Origin: Candidatus Margulisiibacteriota bacterium
GTDB lineage: Bacteria > Margulisbacteria > WOR-1 > JAKLHX01 > JBAZKV01
Length of the DNA stretch: 64,000 nt
Direction of reading: 5' to 3'
Assembly: GCA_041650635.1 (NCBI GenBank)
Contig: JBAZKV010000006.1
Coordinates: 1 to 64,000, forward strand
Below, in pieces: positions 8,868 through 16,716 of this stretch. Within the stretch, counting starts at the first letter, position 1; each line of letters starts with the position of its first letter. The notes under the pieces were generated by a model. That model worked only from the letters and a program-made list of their open reading frames with translations. It was not told where the DNA came from and did no database searches. The position numbers and the translations under genes are program-made.

Positions 8868-9223
8868 GTTGTCTCCGATTCCCAGACCGAGGTCCTGTCC
8901 ATCTGGACACCGGCCCCCGGCAGGCCTTTGAGCCTTGAACTGTACTCATTATATATTCTTTTTGCCAGGTTTTCTGCTGTGGGATTTTCGGCCCCAAAAG
9001 GTGCGGTCTCATTTAGGTTTTTGTGATCAAAAGCCTGCAGGATATCCTTAAGAATTTTTTTTGCTTCTTTAAAGTCGAACAGCATCCCGACGCTGCCAAG
9101 TTCTACTCCCTTTAAAAATACCTGCACTTTCCAGGTATGCCCGTGAAGATTTTCGCAGGGACCTTCATAGCCGACCAGTTGATGGGCCGCCGCAAACTTG
9201 TCTTCCACCATCAGTTCGAACAT
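8846..9223 (-). CDS. queD: 6-pyruvoyl-tetrahydropterin synthase family, QueD-like
   Basis: QueD (6-carboxy-5,6,7,8-tetrahydropterin synthase) makes the precursor of queuosine and other 7-deazapurines from dihydroneopterin triphosphate. The 125-aa protein has zinc ligands in AAAHQL and in ENLHGHTW. The cysteine just before the second pair gives CENLHGH, the CxxxHxH pattern typical of QueD rather than the eukaryotic PTPS. The conserved FDHKNLN and NPTAENLA segments follow. It lies between murI and dapF, overlapping dapF by 22 bases. No other queuosine gene is in the window, so a folate-bypass role (PTPS-III) remains possible, though the motif fits QueD better. Confidence 0.88.
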   Translation of the reverse strand: MFELMVEDKFAAAHQLVGYEGPCENLHGHTWKVQVFLKGVELGSVGMLFDFKEAKKILKDILQAFDHKNLNETAPFGAENPTAENLAKRIYNEYSSRLKGLPGAGVQMDRTSVWESETTCATYRS

Positions 9224-9225
9224 AG

Positions 9226-10140
9226 CTACACCTGCTTTCTTCCGGCCCTGCCAAGGCTGACCTGCCTTACATTTAAGAGCGGCCTTCCAAGGAGCTTTGA
9301 CCCGATATCCGAAAAGACCGCCGTTTGCCCGCTCACAAAGAACTGGTAATTGGGTTTTGCGGAAGACCCGGGCCGCTGGCTCAGCAGCCCGCGCTCCTTG
9401 AGCAGTTTTTTCACCTCTACAACGGCTTGTTCCGCAGGATCAACGAACTTGATCTTTATCCCTGTGATCTGTCTAAGGACCTTTGTAAGGTGCGGATAAT
9501 GAGTGCAGCCCAGTATAAGAGTGTCTATCCCTGCTTTCATAAGCGGCTTAAGGTACTGGGCAGCCACCTTTTTGGTCTCTTCCGCTTCAAAAAATCCGCC
9601 CTCTACCAGCGGCACAAAAAGCGGGCAGGCGGCCGCAAAAACCTGGGAATCCCTGCTTAATTTTTTTATTGCGCGCTGGTAAGCCCCCGAATCCACTGTG
9701 GCCTGCGTAGCGATCAGGCCTATCTTACCTGTTTCGGTAGCCGATACCGCAGACCTTGCGCCGGGTTCTATCAAGGATACTATGGGAACTTTGTAGCGGT
9801 CCTTTACCAGGGGATAGGCAACTGCAGAAGAGGTGCCGCATGCCATTATCACGAGTTTTGCCCCCGCCTGAACAAGAAAGCTTATTATCTCCTGATTGAA
9901 TTTGACTATCTCCTGCGGCAAGCGCCCTCCATAGGGAACCCTTGCAGTATCGCCGAAATAGATCATGTCCTCACCGGGGAGCTGCTTTATGGCTTCCTTG
10001 AACACCGAAAGCCCTCCAACACCGGAATCGAACATAGCGATAGGAGAAGCCGGGGACACTTTGTGGGCGGAGGCTCCCTCCGATGCCTTTGGCACTATTC
10101 TTTCGGATGCCACGGATCTGGGAGGAGTGACCTCAGACAT
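9226..10140 (-). CDS. murI: Glutamate racemase
   Basis: MurI makes D-glutamate for peptidoglycan. The two catalytic cysteines sit in MACGTSSA and LGCTHYPH, and the N-terminal substrate loop FDSGVGGLSV and FGDTARVPYG are canonical. The protein is 304 aa because some 32 residues precede the usual start (IAMFDSGVGG); this Ser/Pro/Lys-rich extension looks disordered. I keep the ATG at 10140, since GAGGG lies ten bases upstream and the amidase gene ends two bases before it. A GTG at codon 27 would give a more typical length. It belongs to the cca-amidase-murI-queD-dapF run, a cell-wall set. Confidence 0.94.
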   Translation of the reverse strand: MSEVTPPRSVASERIVPKASEGASAHKVSPASPIAMFDSGVGGLSVFKEAIKQLPGEDMIYFGDTARVPYGGRLPQEIVKFNQEIISFLVQAGAKLVIMACGTSSAVAYPLVKDRYKVPIVSLIEPGARSAVSATETGKIGLIATQATVDSGAYQRAIKKLSRDSQVFAAACPLFVPLVEGGFFEAEETKKVAAQYLKPLMKAGIDTLILGCTHYPHLTKVLRQITGIKIKFVDPAEQAVVEVKKLLKERGLLSQRPGSSAKPNYQFFVSGQTAVFSDIGSKLLGRPLLNVRQVSLGRAGRKQV

Positions 10141-10141
10141 C

Positions 10142-12205
10142 TTATCTAACCCTCGCTATTATCTCAAAATATTCTTTTACTCCGTCAAAAACGCTCTTTG
10201 CCGCTTTTTCCTGAAAGCCGCTGTCCAGCGCCAGCCTTTCCTCCTCCGGATTGCTTATGTAGACCGGCTCCAAAAGAGCCGCCGGCATCTCAACATTTGC
10301 TATCACAAAGAACTTGACCTTGGAAAAGGCCCTGTTCTCCCTCCTAAGGTCCTCAAGCAGCCTGCGGTGAATGACCGAGGCCAGCAGCTTGCTGTTGGGA
10401 TTATAGTAATAAGTCTCGGTGCCCGCGGTCGTCGTCTTATAAAAAGAATTATAGTGCATGCAGAGCAGAATGTCAGCTTTGTTGCGGTTGGCAAAGTCCA
10501 CCCGGTTCTGGAGGCTCATATCCATGTCATCCTCCCTGGTAAGGAGGACGGCGGCCCCGGCATCGGAAAGCATTTTGGCAAGCAGCTGCGCTATGGCAAG
10601 GTTGAGGTCCTTTTCTTTGACGCTTTCTCCAGAATAGCCGAAGGCGCCGGGATCGCTGCCTCCGTGTCCGGGGTCCAAAACTATCACTTTGCCCTTTAAG
10701 GCTTTGACGATCTTGGTCTTTCGAGCGGCCACCTCGGCTTTTTCCACATAAATAGAGATGGTCTTTTTATCTTCAGAGACTTTAAGGTCATAATTGAGCT
10801 CTTTCTGAAGGTCGATCACGACTCTCGAAACAAGAGGCTCTATCATGAACTGGCTGGCCCTGACACGCAGGACCCCGCCTTTACCTATCTCAAGATATTT
10901 TTGCGCCTCAAAAGCGGACCCGGGGATATCCACGATCAGCCTGTCAGGGTTGGCGAGCCTTTTTACCTGCGGCTCCGCCCGTTTTGTCATGGAGATATCG
11001 ATCTTTACGGCTTCCGCTTCTTCGGTTGCCCTGATGCTGCTTACCGCCGGAGGAAATGACACCAGCAGGCCGTTCTCCACCGCTTTGATATCGTAGCTTT
11101 GCGGCTCAAGAAGATAGATACCTATGCTTACCGAGCCGTCCCGTTTCTGCAGGGCTTTAACGCCTTTTATCCCGTCCTGGTTAATAGAGAGCCTGTCCTG
11201 ATCAAGGTCAAGGATAAAACCCGGGATACTCACGGCAAGAAGGAGCGGCTCTTCTCTGGTCTTTGATTCCCAGGTCACCACCTGAGAATTGGAGGAGATA
11301 AATACATATTTTTTCCCTTCATGCTCGGGATAAGAAATACCGTTGATCAGGGGAAGTACACTCAGAGCTTTTGAAGTCTTATCCCACAGGACTGAATATC
11401 CAAGCCATTTAACAGTTGAAACCAGAGGCACATAAATACGCCCTTTTATTTTTTTGGCCGGTCTGGCCATGACGCGTTCAACTTCTCCAATCGCCATCTT
11501 ATTTGAGTTAAGGTAGAAATTTACATCGCTTGCCCCGGAAAACGAGGCCTTGATCGAAAGTCCTCCCCTGCCGGAAGAGACCTTGTACCCCAGGGACTCA
11601 AAAAGGGTTTTGACAGGTACCATCAGGACCCTTTTGTCGAAAACCTGGAAAGCTCCCGTATCCAGTCTTGTCCCCTCGGCATAAATGGAGAACTTAGGAG
11701 ACTTTGACAGGTCCGGAAGGGTTATCTTTTTGGGCGGGGCTATCACCACCTGCGGCAAAGTGTTCTCTTTTTCTGCGGGCTGTAACTCTTCGGCAGAAGG
11801 CTGTTTTACTTCTGCTGCGGCCACTTCTTCAGCACCGGGAAATTTAAGGGCCAGCCGCTTACCGTCATTTTCGCTTACAAGTTCGGGAACGGCTGTGGCA
11901 CCAAGATCAACCACAACTCTTGCCACATCAGGACTATAGCTGTTCTGGGCCCATCTTACTTTCGAAAAATTCTTCCCGGCAGAAACTATTTCCTTTTTTC
12001 CGCCATTCCAGACTGAGCCCTCAAAATCAAGGACCAGCCTGTCCGGCTCTTTTAAGAAGAACTGCCTGACTTTTGGCTGAGAAGAAAAGTCCATGACCAC
12101 CTGTTCCCCGCTTGCCCGGGCCTCAACGGATACGCTGAGCAGTTCCTGCCCAAAAGAGCAGGCAGCCATGATAATTGTAAAGACCAGGATGTAAAGTTTC
12201 TTCAT
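10142..12205 (-). CDS. N-acetylmuramoyl-L-alanine amidase with AMIN domains
   Basis: This exported 687-aa zinc amidase should cleave the peptide stem from peptidoglycan glycan strands, as AmiC does in cell separation. The order is: signal sequence ending MAACSFG (possibly a weak lipobox); AMIN domain (~22-125); a linker rich in Glu/Pro; a copper-amine-oxidase N-domain-like segment (~165-280, FSIYAEGTRLD...VPLVSTVKWLGY); a second AMIN-like domain (~385-480); and the catalytic Amidase_3 domain from ~505. The catalytic part shows VLDPGHGGSDPG, the metal Glu in SVKEKDLN, LLCMHYNS and the final LLEPVYISN. The start overlaps the cca stop by one base. AMIN domains target peptidoglycan or septal envelope, consistent with a diderm cell. 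Confidence 0.92.
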   Translation of the reverse strand: MKKLYILVFTIIMAACSFGQELLSVSVEARASGEQVVMDFSSQPKVRQFFLKEPDRLVLDFEGSVWNGGKKEIVSAGKNFSKVRWAQNSYSPDVARVVVDLGATAVPELVSENDGKRLALKFPGAEEVAAAEVKQPSAEELQPAEKENTLPQVVIAPPKKITLPDLSKSPKFSIYAEGTRLDTGAFQVFDKRVLMVPVKTLFESLGYKVSSGRGGLSIKASFSGASDVNFYLNSNKMAIGEVERVMARPAKKIKGRIYVPLVSTVKWLGYSVLWDKTSKALSVLPLINGISYPEHEGKKYVFISSNSQVVTWESKTREEPLLLAVSIPGFILDLDQDRLSINQDGIKGVKALQKRDGSVSIGIYLLEPQSYDIKAVENGLLVSFPPAVSSIRATEEAEAVKIDISMTKRAEPQVKRLANPDRLIVDIPGSAFEAQKYLEIGKGGVLRVRASQFMIEPLVSRVVIDLQKELNYDLKVSEDKKTISIYVEKAEVAARKTKIVKALKGKVIVLDPGHGGSDPGAFGYSGESVKEKDLNLAIAQLLAKMLSDAGAAVLLTREDDMDMSLQNRVDFANRNKADILLCMHYNSFYKTTTAGTETYYYNPNSKLLASVIHRRLLEDLRRENRAFSKVKFFVIANVEMPAALLEPVYISNPEEERLALDSGFQEKAAKSVFDGVKEYFEIIARVR

Positions 12206-13533
12206 TATTCTGCGGGCCCGCCCAGAAGTTCTATCAGCTTTTCCCTTGTGTTCAGAGACGGGTCGTCCAGCACTTTTTCGAGCAGGCCGCCGAGGGCCTC
12301 CCCGACCCTGGGCCCGGGTCCTATTCCAAGAGCTTTCATAACATCGTTGCCGCTGACCTTGAGCTGCGAAACCGTCAGGGCATCGTTTTTTTCAAGGATC
12401 TTCTTTATCCTTTGCTTAAGTTCCTCCACATGTCCTCCGGATTTTTCTCTCTTCATCGCGGTAAGATCGGCCTTCCTTAAAACAAAAAGGTCTTCAAGAT
12501 TGTCTGCGCCTACCCTGCTGATGAACCTGCGGACGGCAGAATCGCTCCACTCCTGCGTGTAGTTGAACATATGGTTCTTGACCAGGTTCTTAACCCTGGC
12601 CGTTTCTTCGTTGCTGAATCTGAGCCTCTGCATTACGGTCTCAACTGTTTTTTCGCCTGCCTGGTCGTGGTCATAAAAAGTATCGCCCTTTTTGCAGGCA
12701 GGCTTGGCTATATCGTGAAAAAGCGCAGCCAGCCTGACAAGAGGAAACTCAGCAGGAGCTTGGTCGCAGGCGGACAGATTATGCTTATAAACATCCTCAA
12801 TATGATAAGGCTTTGGCTGCTCTACCCCTATGCCCTCTTCAAGTTCCGGTAAGACCTCTTTCAAAAGGCCTGTCTTTCTCATGTACTCTATCCCGATAGA
12901 AGGTTTTGGGCAGGCCAGCATCTTTACCAGCTCTTCCCTAACACGCTCCGGAGAGACCTTTTTGAACACGGACAGGGCCCTTGTTATAGACTTAAGGGTC
13001 TTTTTTTCTATCTCAAAACCCAGTTTGGCGGCAAACCTGCATGCCCTGAGAGCTCTAAGACCATCCTCGGCAAAGCGCACAGAGGGGTCTCCCACCGCGC
13101 GGATAAGCTTCTTTTTTATGTCGTCCCGGCCTTTTGCAACATCTATAAGTTCCTGTTTTATGGGATCGTAGGCAATGGCATTGACGGTAAAATCCCTTCT
13201 TTTCAGGTCCTCTTCGATGCTCTTTGTAAAGGTCACGATGTCGGGCCTTCTGCCGTCGCTGTAGCGCTCGTCCTGTCTAAATGTTGTGACCTCGTATTCC
13301 CCGCCTTTTACAATAACGGTCACGGTGCCGTATTTGACGCCGGTGGGAACAACTTTGTCCCCGCTAAAGATCTCCTCCACTCTGGCAGGAGCAGCCTCGG
13401 TAGCAATGTCCCAGTCATAGACCGGGGAGCCCATCAAAAGGTCCCTAACCGCACCGCCCACAAGATATGCCTTTGCCCCGCTCTTTGCCAGGGTGTTTAT
13501 TATATAAGATACGCCTTCGGGAAGAGTGAACAT
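12205..13533 (-). CDS. cca: CCA tRNA nucleotidyltransferase with HD domain
   Basis: This class II nucleotidyltransferase adds CCA to tRNA 3' ends. The head domain has GGAVRDLLMG and the metal pair in YDWDIAT; EDLKRRDFTVNA and the RALRACRFAAKLGF region follow. The C-terminal half holds an HD phosphohydrolase-like domain (ALFHDIAKP, then YDHDQAG). At 442 aa it matches HD-containing Cca/PcnB proteins. An A-adding enzyme or poly(A) polymerase of the same family cannot be excluded by sequence alone. No Shine-Dalgarno site precedes the ATG; instead a promoter-like TTGCAT-18-TAAACT ends nine bases before it, suggesting a leaderless mRNA. It heads the cell-wall/carotenoid operon. Confidence 0.9.
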   Translation of the reverse strand: MFTLPEGVSYIINTLAKSGAKAYLVGGAVRDLLMGSPVYDWDIATEAAPARVEEIFSGDKVVPTGVKYGTVTVIVKGGEYEVTTFRQDERYSDGRRPDIVTFTKSIEEDLKRRDFTVNAIAYDPIKQELIDVAKGRDDIKKKLIRAVGDPSVRFAEDGLRALRACRFAAKLGFEIEKKTLKSITRALSVFKKVSPERVREELVKMLACPKPSIGIEYMRKTGLLKEVLPELEEGIGVEQPKPYHIEDVYKHNLSACDQAPAEFPLVRLAALFHDIAKPACKKGDTFYDHDQAGEKTVETVMQRLRFSNEETARVKNLVKNHMFNYTQEWSDSAVRRFISRVGADNLEDLFVLRKADLTAMKREKSGGHVEELKQRIKKILEKNDALTVSQLKVSGNDVMKALGIGPGPRVGEALGGLLEKVLDDPSLNTREKLIELLGGPAE

Positions 13534-13542
13534 TGTGGTTTC

Positions 13543-13572
13543 AGTTTACAATAAACAAAGGCTTTAATGCAA
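13543..13572 (-). promoter_or_regulatory. Candidate promoter of the cca operon
   Basis: On the minus strand TTGCAT and TAAACT are separated by 18 bases, and the cca ATG begins ten bases after the -10. Transcription would start at or next to the A of the ATG. The -35 lies inside the end of the upstream methyltransferase gene. Confidence 0.45.
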
Positions 13573-14217
13573 CAAATAGACCGTAAAATCGTTGGGCAGA
13601 TAACCTCTGCTTATGCGTATGTCGGAAGTGATTTCACTAAGGTCCTGCATGACCTCGTTATCATCGTGAAAATAAAAGCGCTCAAGTTCCTTTCCCAGCT
13701 CTCTTCTTGGTATAAGCGATATCCCTTCCCTGCTCTGAAAATTGACCGCGACCCCGCGCCTTGAAGCATTGAACAGCCGGGACAGTTCCTGCGTGTAATA
13801 GCGGCGGATGTCGAAATCCCGAGAGAACCTGAGATTGAATATTCCCGAACACAGGACGATATCAAACTTTTCTTCATATATTGATGCATCCTTGATCCTG
13901 AACTTTGCCTCCGGAAGCTGTTTGCCGGCTTCTTTTAGGAAAGCCTCGTTTATGTCCACACCGGTATAATCTATCTTCCAATTTTCCAGAAGCCCGTTTA
14001 CTTTGAGGAATTTGTATAAATGCCCCAGGCCGCAGCCCATGTCGAGCAGGCTGACGGCCCCTGCAGTATCCACCATCGAAAATATCTTGAGGAGTTCGAT
14101 AAAGCGCTGGTTTTGCGAAGCTTCTGATCCCCAGTGAAGTGCGCTGACGCTGTAGCCGTGCTTTTTTAAAAGAGGCGTAAAGAATTCGTTCTGCTTTTTT
14201 AAGTATTCATTTTCCAT
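13564..14217 (-). CDS. Class I SAM-dependent methyltransferase
   Basis: The 217-aa protein has the SAM-binding motif I (VSLLDMGCGLGHLYKFL, near residue 58), an acidic residue ending the second strand (DYTGVDIN) and motif IV-like FDIVLCSGIFNLRF. This is the Methyltransf_11/25 type fold with no extra domain to reveal the substrate. It lies 30 bases upstream of cca, but cca seems to have its own promoter. GGGGG lies some eight bases before the ATG. Substrate unknown; small-molecule or lipid methylation are both possible. Confidence 0.82.
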   Translation of the reverse strand: MENEYLKKQNEFFTPLLKKHGYSVSALHWGSEASQNQRFIELLKIFSMVDTAGAVSLLDMGCGLGHLYKFLKVNGLLENWKIDYTGVDINEAFLKEAGKQLPEAKFRIKDASIYEEKFDIVLCSGIFNLRFSRDFDIRRYYTQELSRLFNASRRGVAVNFQSREGISLIPRRELGKELERFYFHDDNEVMQDLSEITSDIRISRGYLPNDFTVYLLH

Positions 14218-14286
14218 TTTACTGTCCCCCGCGGTGGAAACACCGCCCAGAAAAGTGTATCATACTCTGTTAAAAGGAGAAAATAC

Positions 14287-14994
14287 ATGAAAAGGACACT
14301 GCTGCTTGCATTATCGGCTGCAACTATTCTTGTTTCAGCCTGTTTTGCGGCAATGCCCTACGCTCCGGAAAATGTGATAGCTATACACATAGGGCCGAAG
14401 AACCCGACTTTTGACGAAGCCCAGTTCCCCGACATAAGATTTTATTACACCCCGGGTCTTAAATGGGCCGCCGAAAAGACGACAGGAAAACCGGAGCTGC
14501 TGGCCGATTGGATCAACAAAAAAGGCTTGAGGATGGATGAGGCGATCGTTCTGGACAAGAACGCTAATGTAGCGTTCAAGAACATCCTTATGAGCTTTAA
14601 AAAAATAGTTGACGCCAACAGCCAGGGGGACCTTGACACCATGGGCAATGTTCTAAAGAATGTGGTCGAAGAGAACAAGCCCGCCCCTTATGTGAGCAGC
14701 AAGCCTTTTGATCCTTCCGATATAAGCCTGCTTGGACAGAAGTTGCCTGATCTTTTGCTGCAAGACTCTTTCGGAAAGCCGGTTTCGCTGGCATCCCTTG
14801 TCAGTTCAAATGACAAGCCCAAGCTCCTCTTTTTTTACAGGATACCGAGCACTCATGTCTTCAGGGACATCAGTGAGTCGATGAAGGATGTCACTTCTCC
14901 GCTACAGATGCTTGGGGCCGTATCGGAACAGTCGGTGGGAGACGAGTACCTTGCAATACTAAAGCGGTTCGAGGACGACCTTTACTGCAGATAA
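14287..14994 (+). CDS. Exported lipoprotein with Cys-less thioredoxin-like domain
   Basis: The 235-aa product begins with a signal peptide ending in a lipobox-like VSAC (residues 16-19), so it may be a lipoprotein. The last ~95 residues resemble the start of the AhpC/TlpA thioredoxin fold: LGQKLPDLLLQDSFGKPVSLASL followed by KPKLLFFYRI. The usual CxxC or peroxidatic Cys is absent, with IPSTH at that position, so redox catalysis is unlikely. The chain also ends early for a full fold. The start is backed by AAAAGGAG. It stands alone between the methyltransferase and tmRNA genes. A binding or scaffold role is inference only. Confidence 0.7.
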   Translation: MKRTLLLALSAATILVSACFAAMPYAPENVIAIHIGPKNPTFDEAQFPDIRFYYTPGLKWAAEKTTGKPELLADWINKKGLRMDEAIVLDKNANVAFKNILMSFKKIVDANSQGDLDTMGNVLKNVVEENKPAPYVSSKPFDPSDISLLGQKLPDLLLQDSFGKPVSLASLVSSNDKPKLLFFYRIPSTHVFRDISESMKDVTSPLQMLGAVSEQSVGDEYLAILKRFEDDLYCR

Positions 14995-15026
14995 AGGATA
15001 GTCTGGCACGGGACATTGTTGGGACC

Positions 15027-15109
15027 GAACATGGAACTCGGAACACAGAGCTCAGAACTCAGGGTCCCTTTAACTATGTTCTGTGATCTATGATCTAAGC
15101 TCTATGCTC
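15027..15109. repeat. Inverted pair of degenerate heptamer arrays next to ssrA
   Basis: Five 7-base units run in tandem on the plus strand at 15027-15061 (GAACATG, GAACTCG, GAACACA, GAGCTCA, GAACTCA). Five run on the minus strand at 15109-15075 (GAGCATA, GAGCTTA, GATCATA, GATCACA, GAACATA). The two arrays face each other around GGGTCCC, so the transcript could fold into a long imperfect hairpin eight bases beyond the tmRNA 3' end. Each unit fits GANCNNR. It may act as a terminator or processing structure, but there is no U-tract. Confidence 0.75.
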
Positions 15110-15116
15110 TCAATTT

Positions 15117-15532
15117 TGGAGCTGGCGGGAGTCGAACCCGCGTCCGAAAAGACAGAGACCCAAAGACCTACAAGCTTAGCCCTCTATTGATTTTTGTCGC
15201 CCGCATGATATAGCCAAGGACGGGGCCATCAGGCAGGCCAGCCTTCTGTTTAGATTCCCCTCGCCCGCCGCAGGCGCGCGGGCTCGGGTATCCGGTATTA
15301 TGACGTTCAAACCCGGACCTGCCGAAAAGTCCGGAGAACGGGCAGCCTAATTAATTAAGCTGCGGCGCCAACATGAGCGAATGAAGGTGCGAAACCTTCA
15401 AACCACTGCACATTAGCCATTGCTTGTTTTACGTCAGCATTTATGACGCGCTGCCATTATTTACGAGGAAAGCAGCACCCTCGGCTTGCACTCCGGGCCC
15501 CCAAACCTTTCCGTCGAGACCCTTACAGCCCC
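15117..15532 (-). ncRNA. ssrA: Transfer-messenger RNA, one-piece
   Basis: tmRNA rescues stalled ribosomes together with SmpB. Read on the minus strand, the gene starts GGGGCTGTAAGGGTCTCGACG, the standard 5' tRNA-like half. It ends GGGTTCGACTCCCGCCAGCTCCA-like, a T-arm and acceptor strand with encoded CCA. GGGGCTG pairs with CAGCTCC. The tag reading frame lies near 15420-15350 and reads ...GFAPSFAHVGAAA then TAA. The resume codon is either GCA or the GCT two codons later. The tail GAAA replaces the commoner ALAA. At ~416 nt it is somewhat long. smpB is on the same strand 700 bases upstream. Confidence 0.95.
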
Positions 15533-15600
15533 TCGACTCTCCTTCGACTCACTCACTCCGTTCGTTCGCTCAGGATCGCTCGGGGTAAACCCCCTATTAG
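15533..15600. repeat. Repeat-like spacer at the tmRNA 5' end
   Basis: The 68 bases between the upstream ORF and the tmRNA 5' end contain CACTCACTCCGTTCGTTCGC-type sequence, a motif seen in many dispersed bacterial repeats, and a small GGGG-TAAA-CCCC hairpin. I see no recognisable -10 box for ssrA here, so tmRNA is likely cut from a longer transcript. Confidence 0.45.
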
Positions 15601-16056
15601 CTACAAATGGATACCTTTGATTTCTTGATCCAATATGGACAGGAAGCCCTTTACCTGGTCCTCGGAAAGTTCGTGTTCAAGGATATCTGCCAGGCCCTGC
15701 CAGGCTTGGGCCTCTTCCATCAGGTCCTTGTTGCTTTTTATCTTATCAAGTTCATCTTCTATCTCTTTTTGCAGTTTTCTGTTTGCTTCTTCCATGGCGG
15801 CCTGCGGCTCCGAAAGGCCTGTCTCTTTTATGGCCTTTTGAATGACCTCGTCAAAAGAGATCTCCCTTTCCTTTGCATCCTGCGCAAGGGCTGCCATCCT
15901 TACCGCAAGGCCCTGCGAATCCATCTGAAAAGGTTCTCTTGAAACTCCTGCCCTTTCCGGGGCCTTGGACTTGGCCGCCTCGCTCGTCTGCTCGGTCTTC
16001 TTTGGCTGGTTAGGCGGGACTATCGGCGCCGGTATCGAACCTGGTATCTTTACCAT
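15601..16056 (-). CDS. Uncharacterised 151-aa protein with coiled-coil core
   Basis: I do not recognise this family. The first ~45 residues are Pro/Lys/Ser-rich and probably disordered. Residues ~75-150 are strongly helical and charged, with heptad character (EEANRKLQKEIEDELDKIKS). There is no signal peptide. AGGAAGGGG sits five bases before the ATG, so translation is well supported. It lies between a 61-aa ORF and ssrA on the tmRNA strand, in a compact plsC-smpB-ORF-ORF-ssrA order; the location suggests co-transcription with smpB, not necessarily a shared function. Confidence 0.75.
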   Translation of the reverse strand: MVKIPGSIPAPIVPPNQPKKTEQTSEAAKSKAPERAGVSREPFQMDSQGLAVRMAALAQDAKEREISFDEVIQKAIKETGLSEPQAAMEEANRKLQKEIEDELDKIKSNKDLMEEAQAWQGLADILEHELSEDQVKGFLSILDQEIKGIHL

Positions 16057-16068
16057 TTTATCCCCTTC

Positions 16069-16254
16069 CTATTTAAGGCTGTCTTTGTTCTGCGCCAGGA
16101 GTTTTGCCAGTTTAATGGCATGATAGCTGGAAAAACCCGGGAACTGCCGGTTTATTTCCTGCTCGGCCGCTTTAACCACATCAAGCATGGTTTTCTGGTT
16201 TTTGGCCCCTTGTTTTTGAGACGATTGTTTTCCTATTTTAGCCACGCCTGTCAA
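16069..16254 (-). CDS. Small uncharacterised protein, TTG start
   Basis: The frame is open up to 16281, but a strong GGAGGG site six bases before TTG 16254 marks the likely start, giving 61 aa and a 17-base overlap with the end of smpB. The N-terminus is basic and polar; the C-terminal ~40 residues form amphipathic helices (LDVVKAAEQEINRQF, YHAIKLAKLLAQN). No family is recognised. Tight coupling to smpB on one side and the 151-aa ORF on the other argues that it is real. Confidence 0.6.
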   Translation of the reverse strand: MTGVAKIGKQSSQKQGAKNQKTMLDVVKAAEQEINRQFPGFSSYHAIKLAKLLAQNKDSLK

Positions 16255-16699
16255 CGAGTTCCCTCCCCATTTCCCTGTCAAGGTCCTTCTTCCTTATGAC
16301 CTCTTTCTTATCGAACAGTTTTTTGCCTTTTCCCACCCCGAGCTCCACTTTTGCAAAATTGCCCGAAAAGTACATTTTTAAAGGCACTATCGCCAGGCGC
16401 TTTTCAAAATACCTGGCGGACAGTTTCTTTATTTCCGGCTTAGAAAGGAGGAGCTTTCTCTGCCGCAGAGGGTCCGCCTCATCAGCCCCGGAAAATTTGT
16501 ACGGGGTTATGTGCATTCCAAAGACCCAGAGCTCCTCTTTTTCTGGCCTTACAAAGCTCTCTTTTAAGCTGACCCTCCCGGCTCTGACGGATTTTACCTC
16601 GCCGCCCTTTAACACTATCCCGGCCTCGTACTTTTCCAGGATATGAAGATCATAATAGGCCTTGCGGTTTTCCGCAACTGTTTTATGATACTTTGGCAT
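16238..16699 (-). CDS. smpB: SsrA-binding protein SmpB
   Basis: SmpB binds the tRNA-like domain of tmRNA and occupies the decoding centre during trans-translation. The 153-aa protein shows the OB-fold signature VAENRKAYYDLHILEKYEAGIVL, GGEVKSVRAGRVSLK and the basic, ribosome-contacting C-terminal tail (KKEVIRKKDLDREMGRELVDRRG region). I start it at ATG 16699 (MPKYHKTVAENR); the frame is open to a TTG at 16720, but that would overlap plsC and add an unusual N-terminus. A TATAAT occurs only three bases before the ATG, too close to serve this start. Its RNA partner ssrA lies downstream on the same strand. Confidence 0.96.
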   Translation of the reverse strand: MPKYHKTVAENRKAYYDLHILEKYEAGIVLKGGEVKSVRAGRVSLKESFVRPEKEELWVFGMHITPYKFSGADEADPLRQRKLLLSKPEIKKLSARYFEKRLAIVPLKMYFSGNFAKVELGVGKGKKLFDKKEVIRKKDLDREMGRELVDRRG

Positions 16700-16716
16700 T
16701 GTATTATAACACCTTG

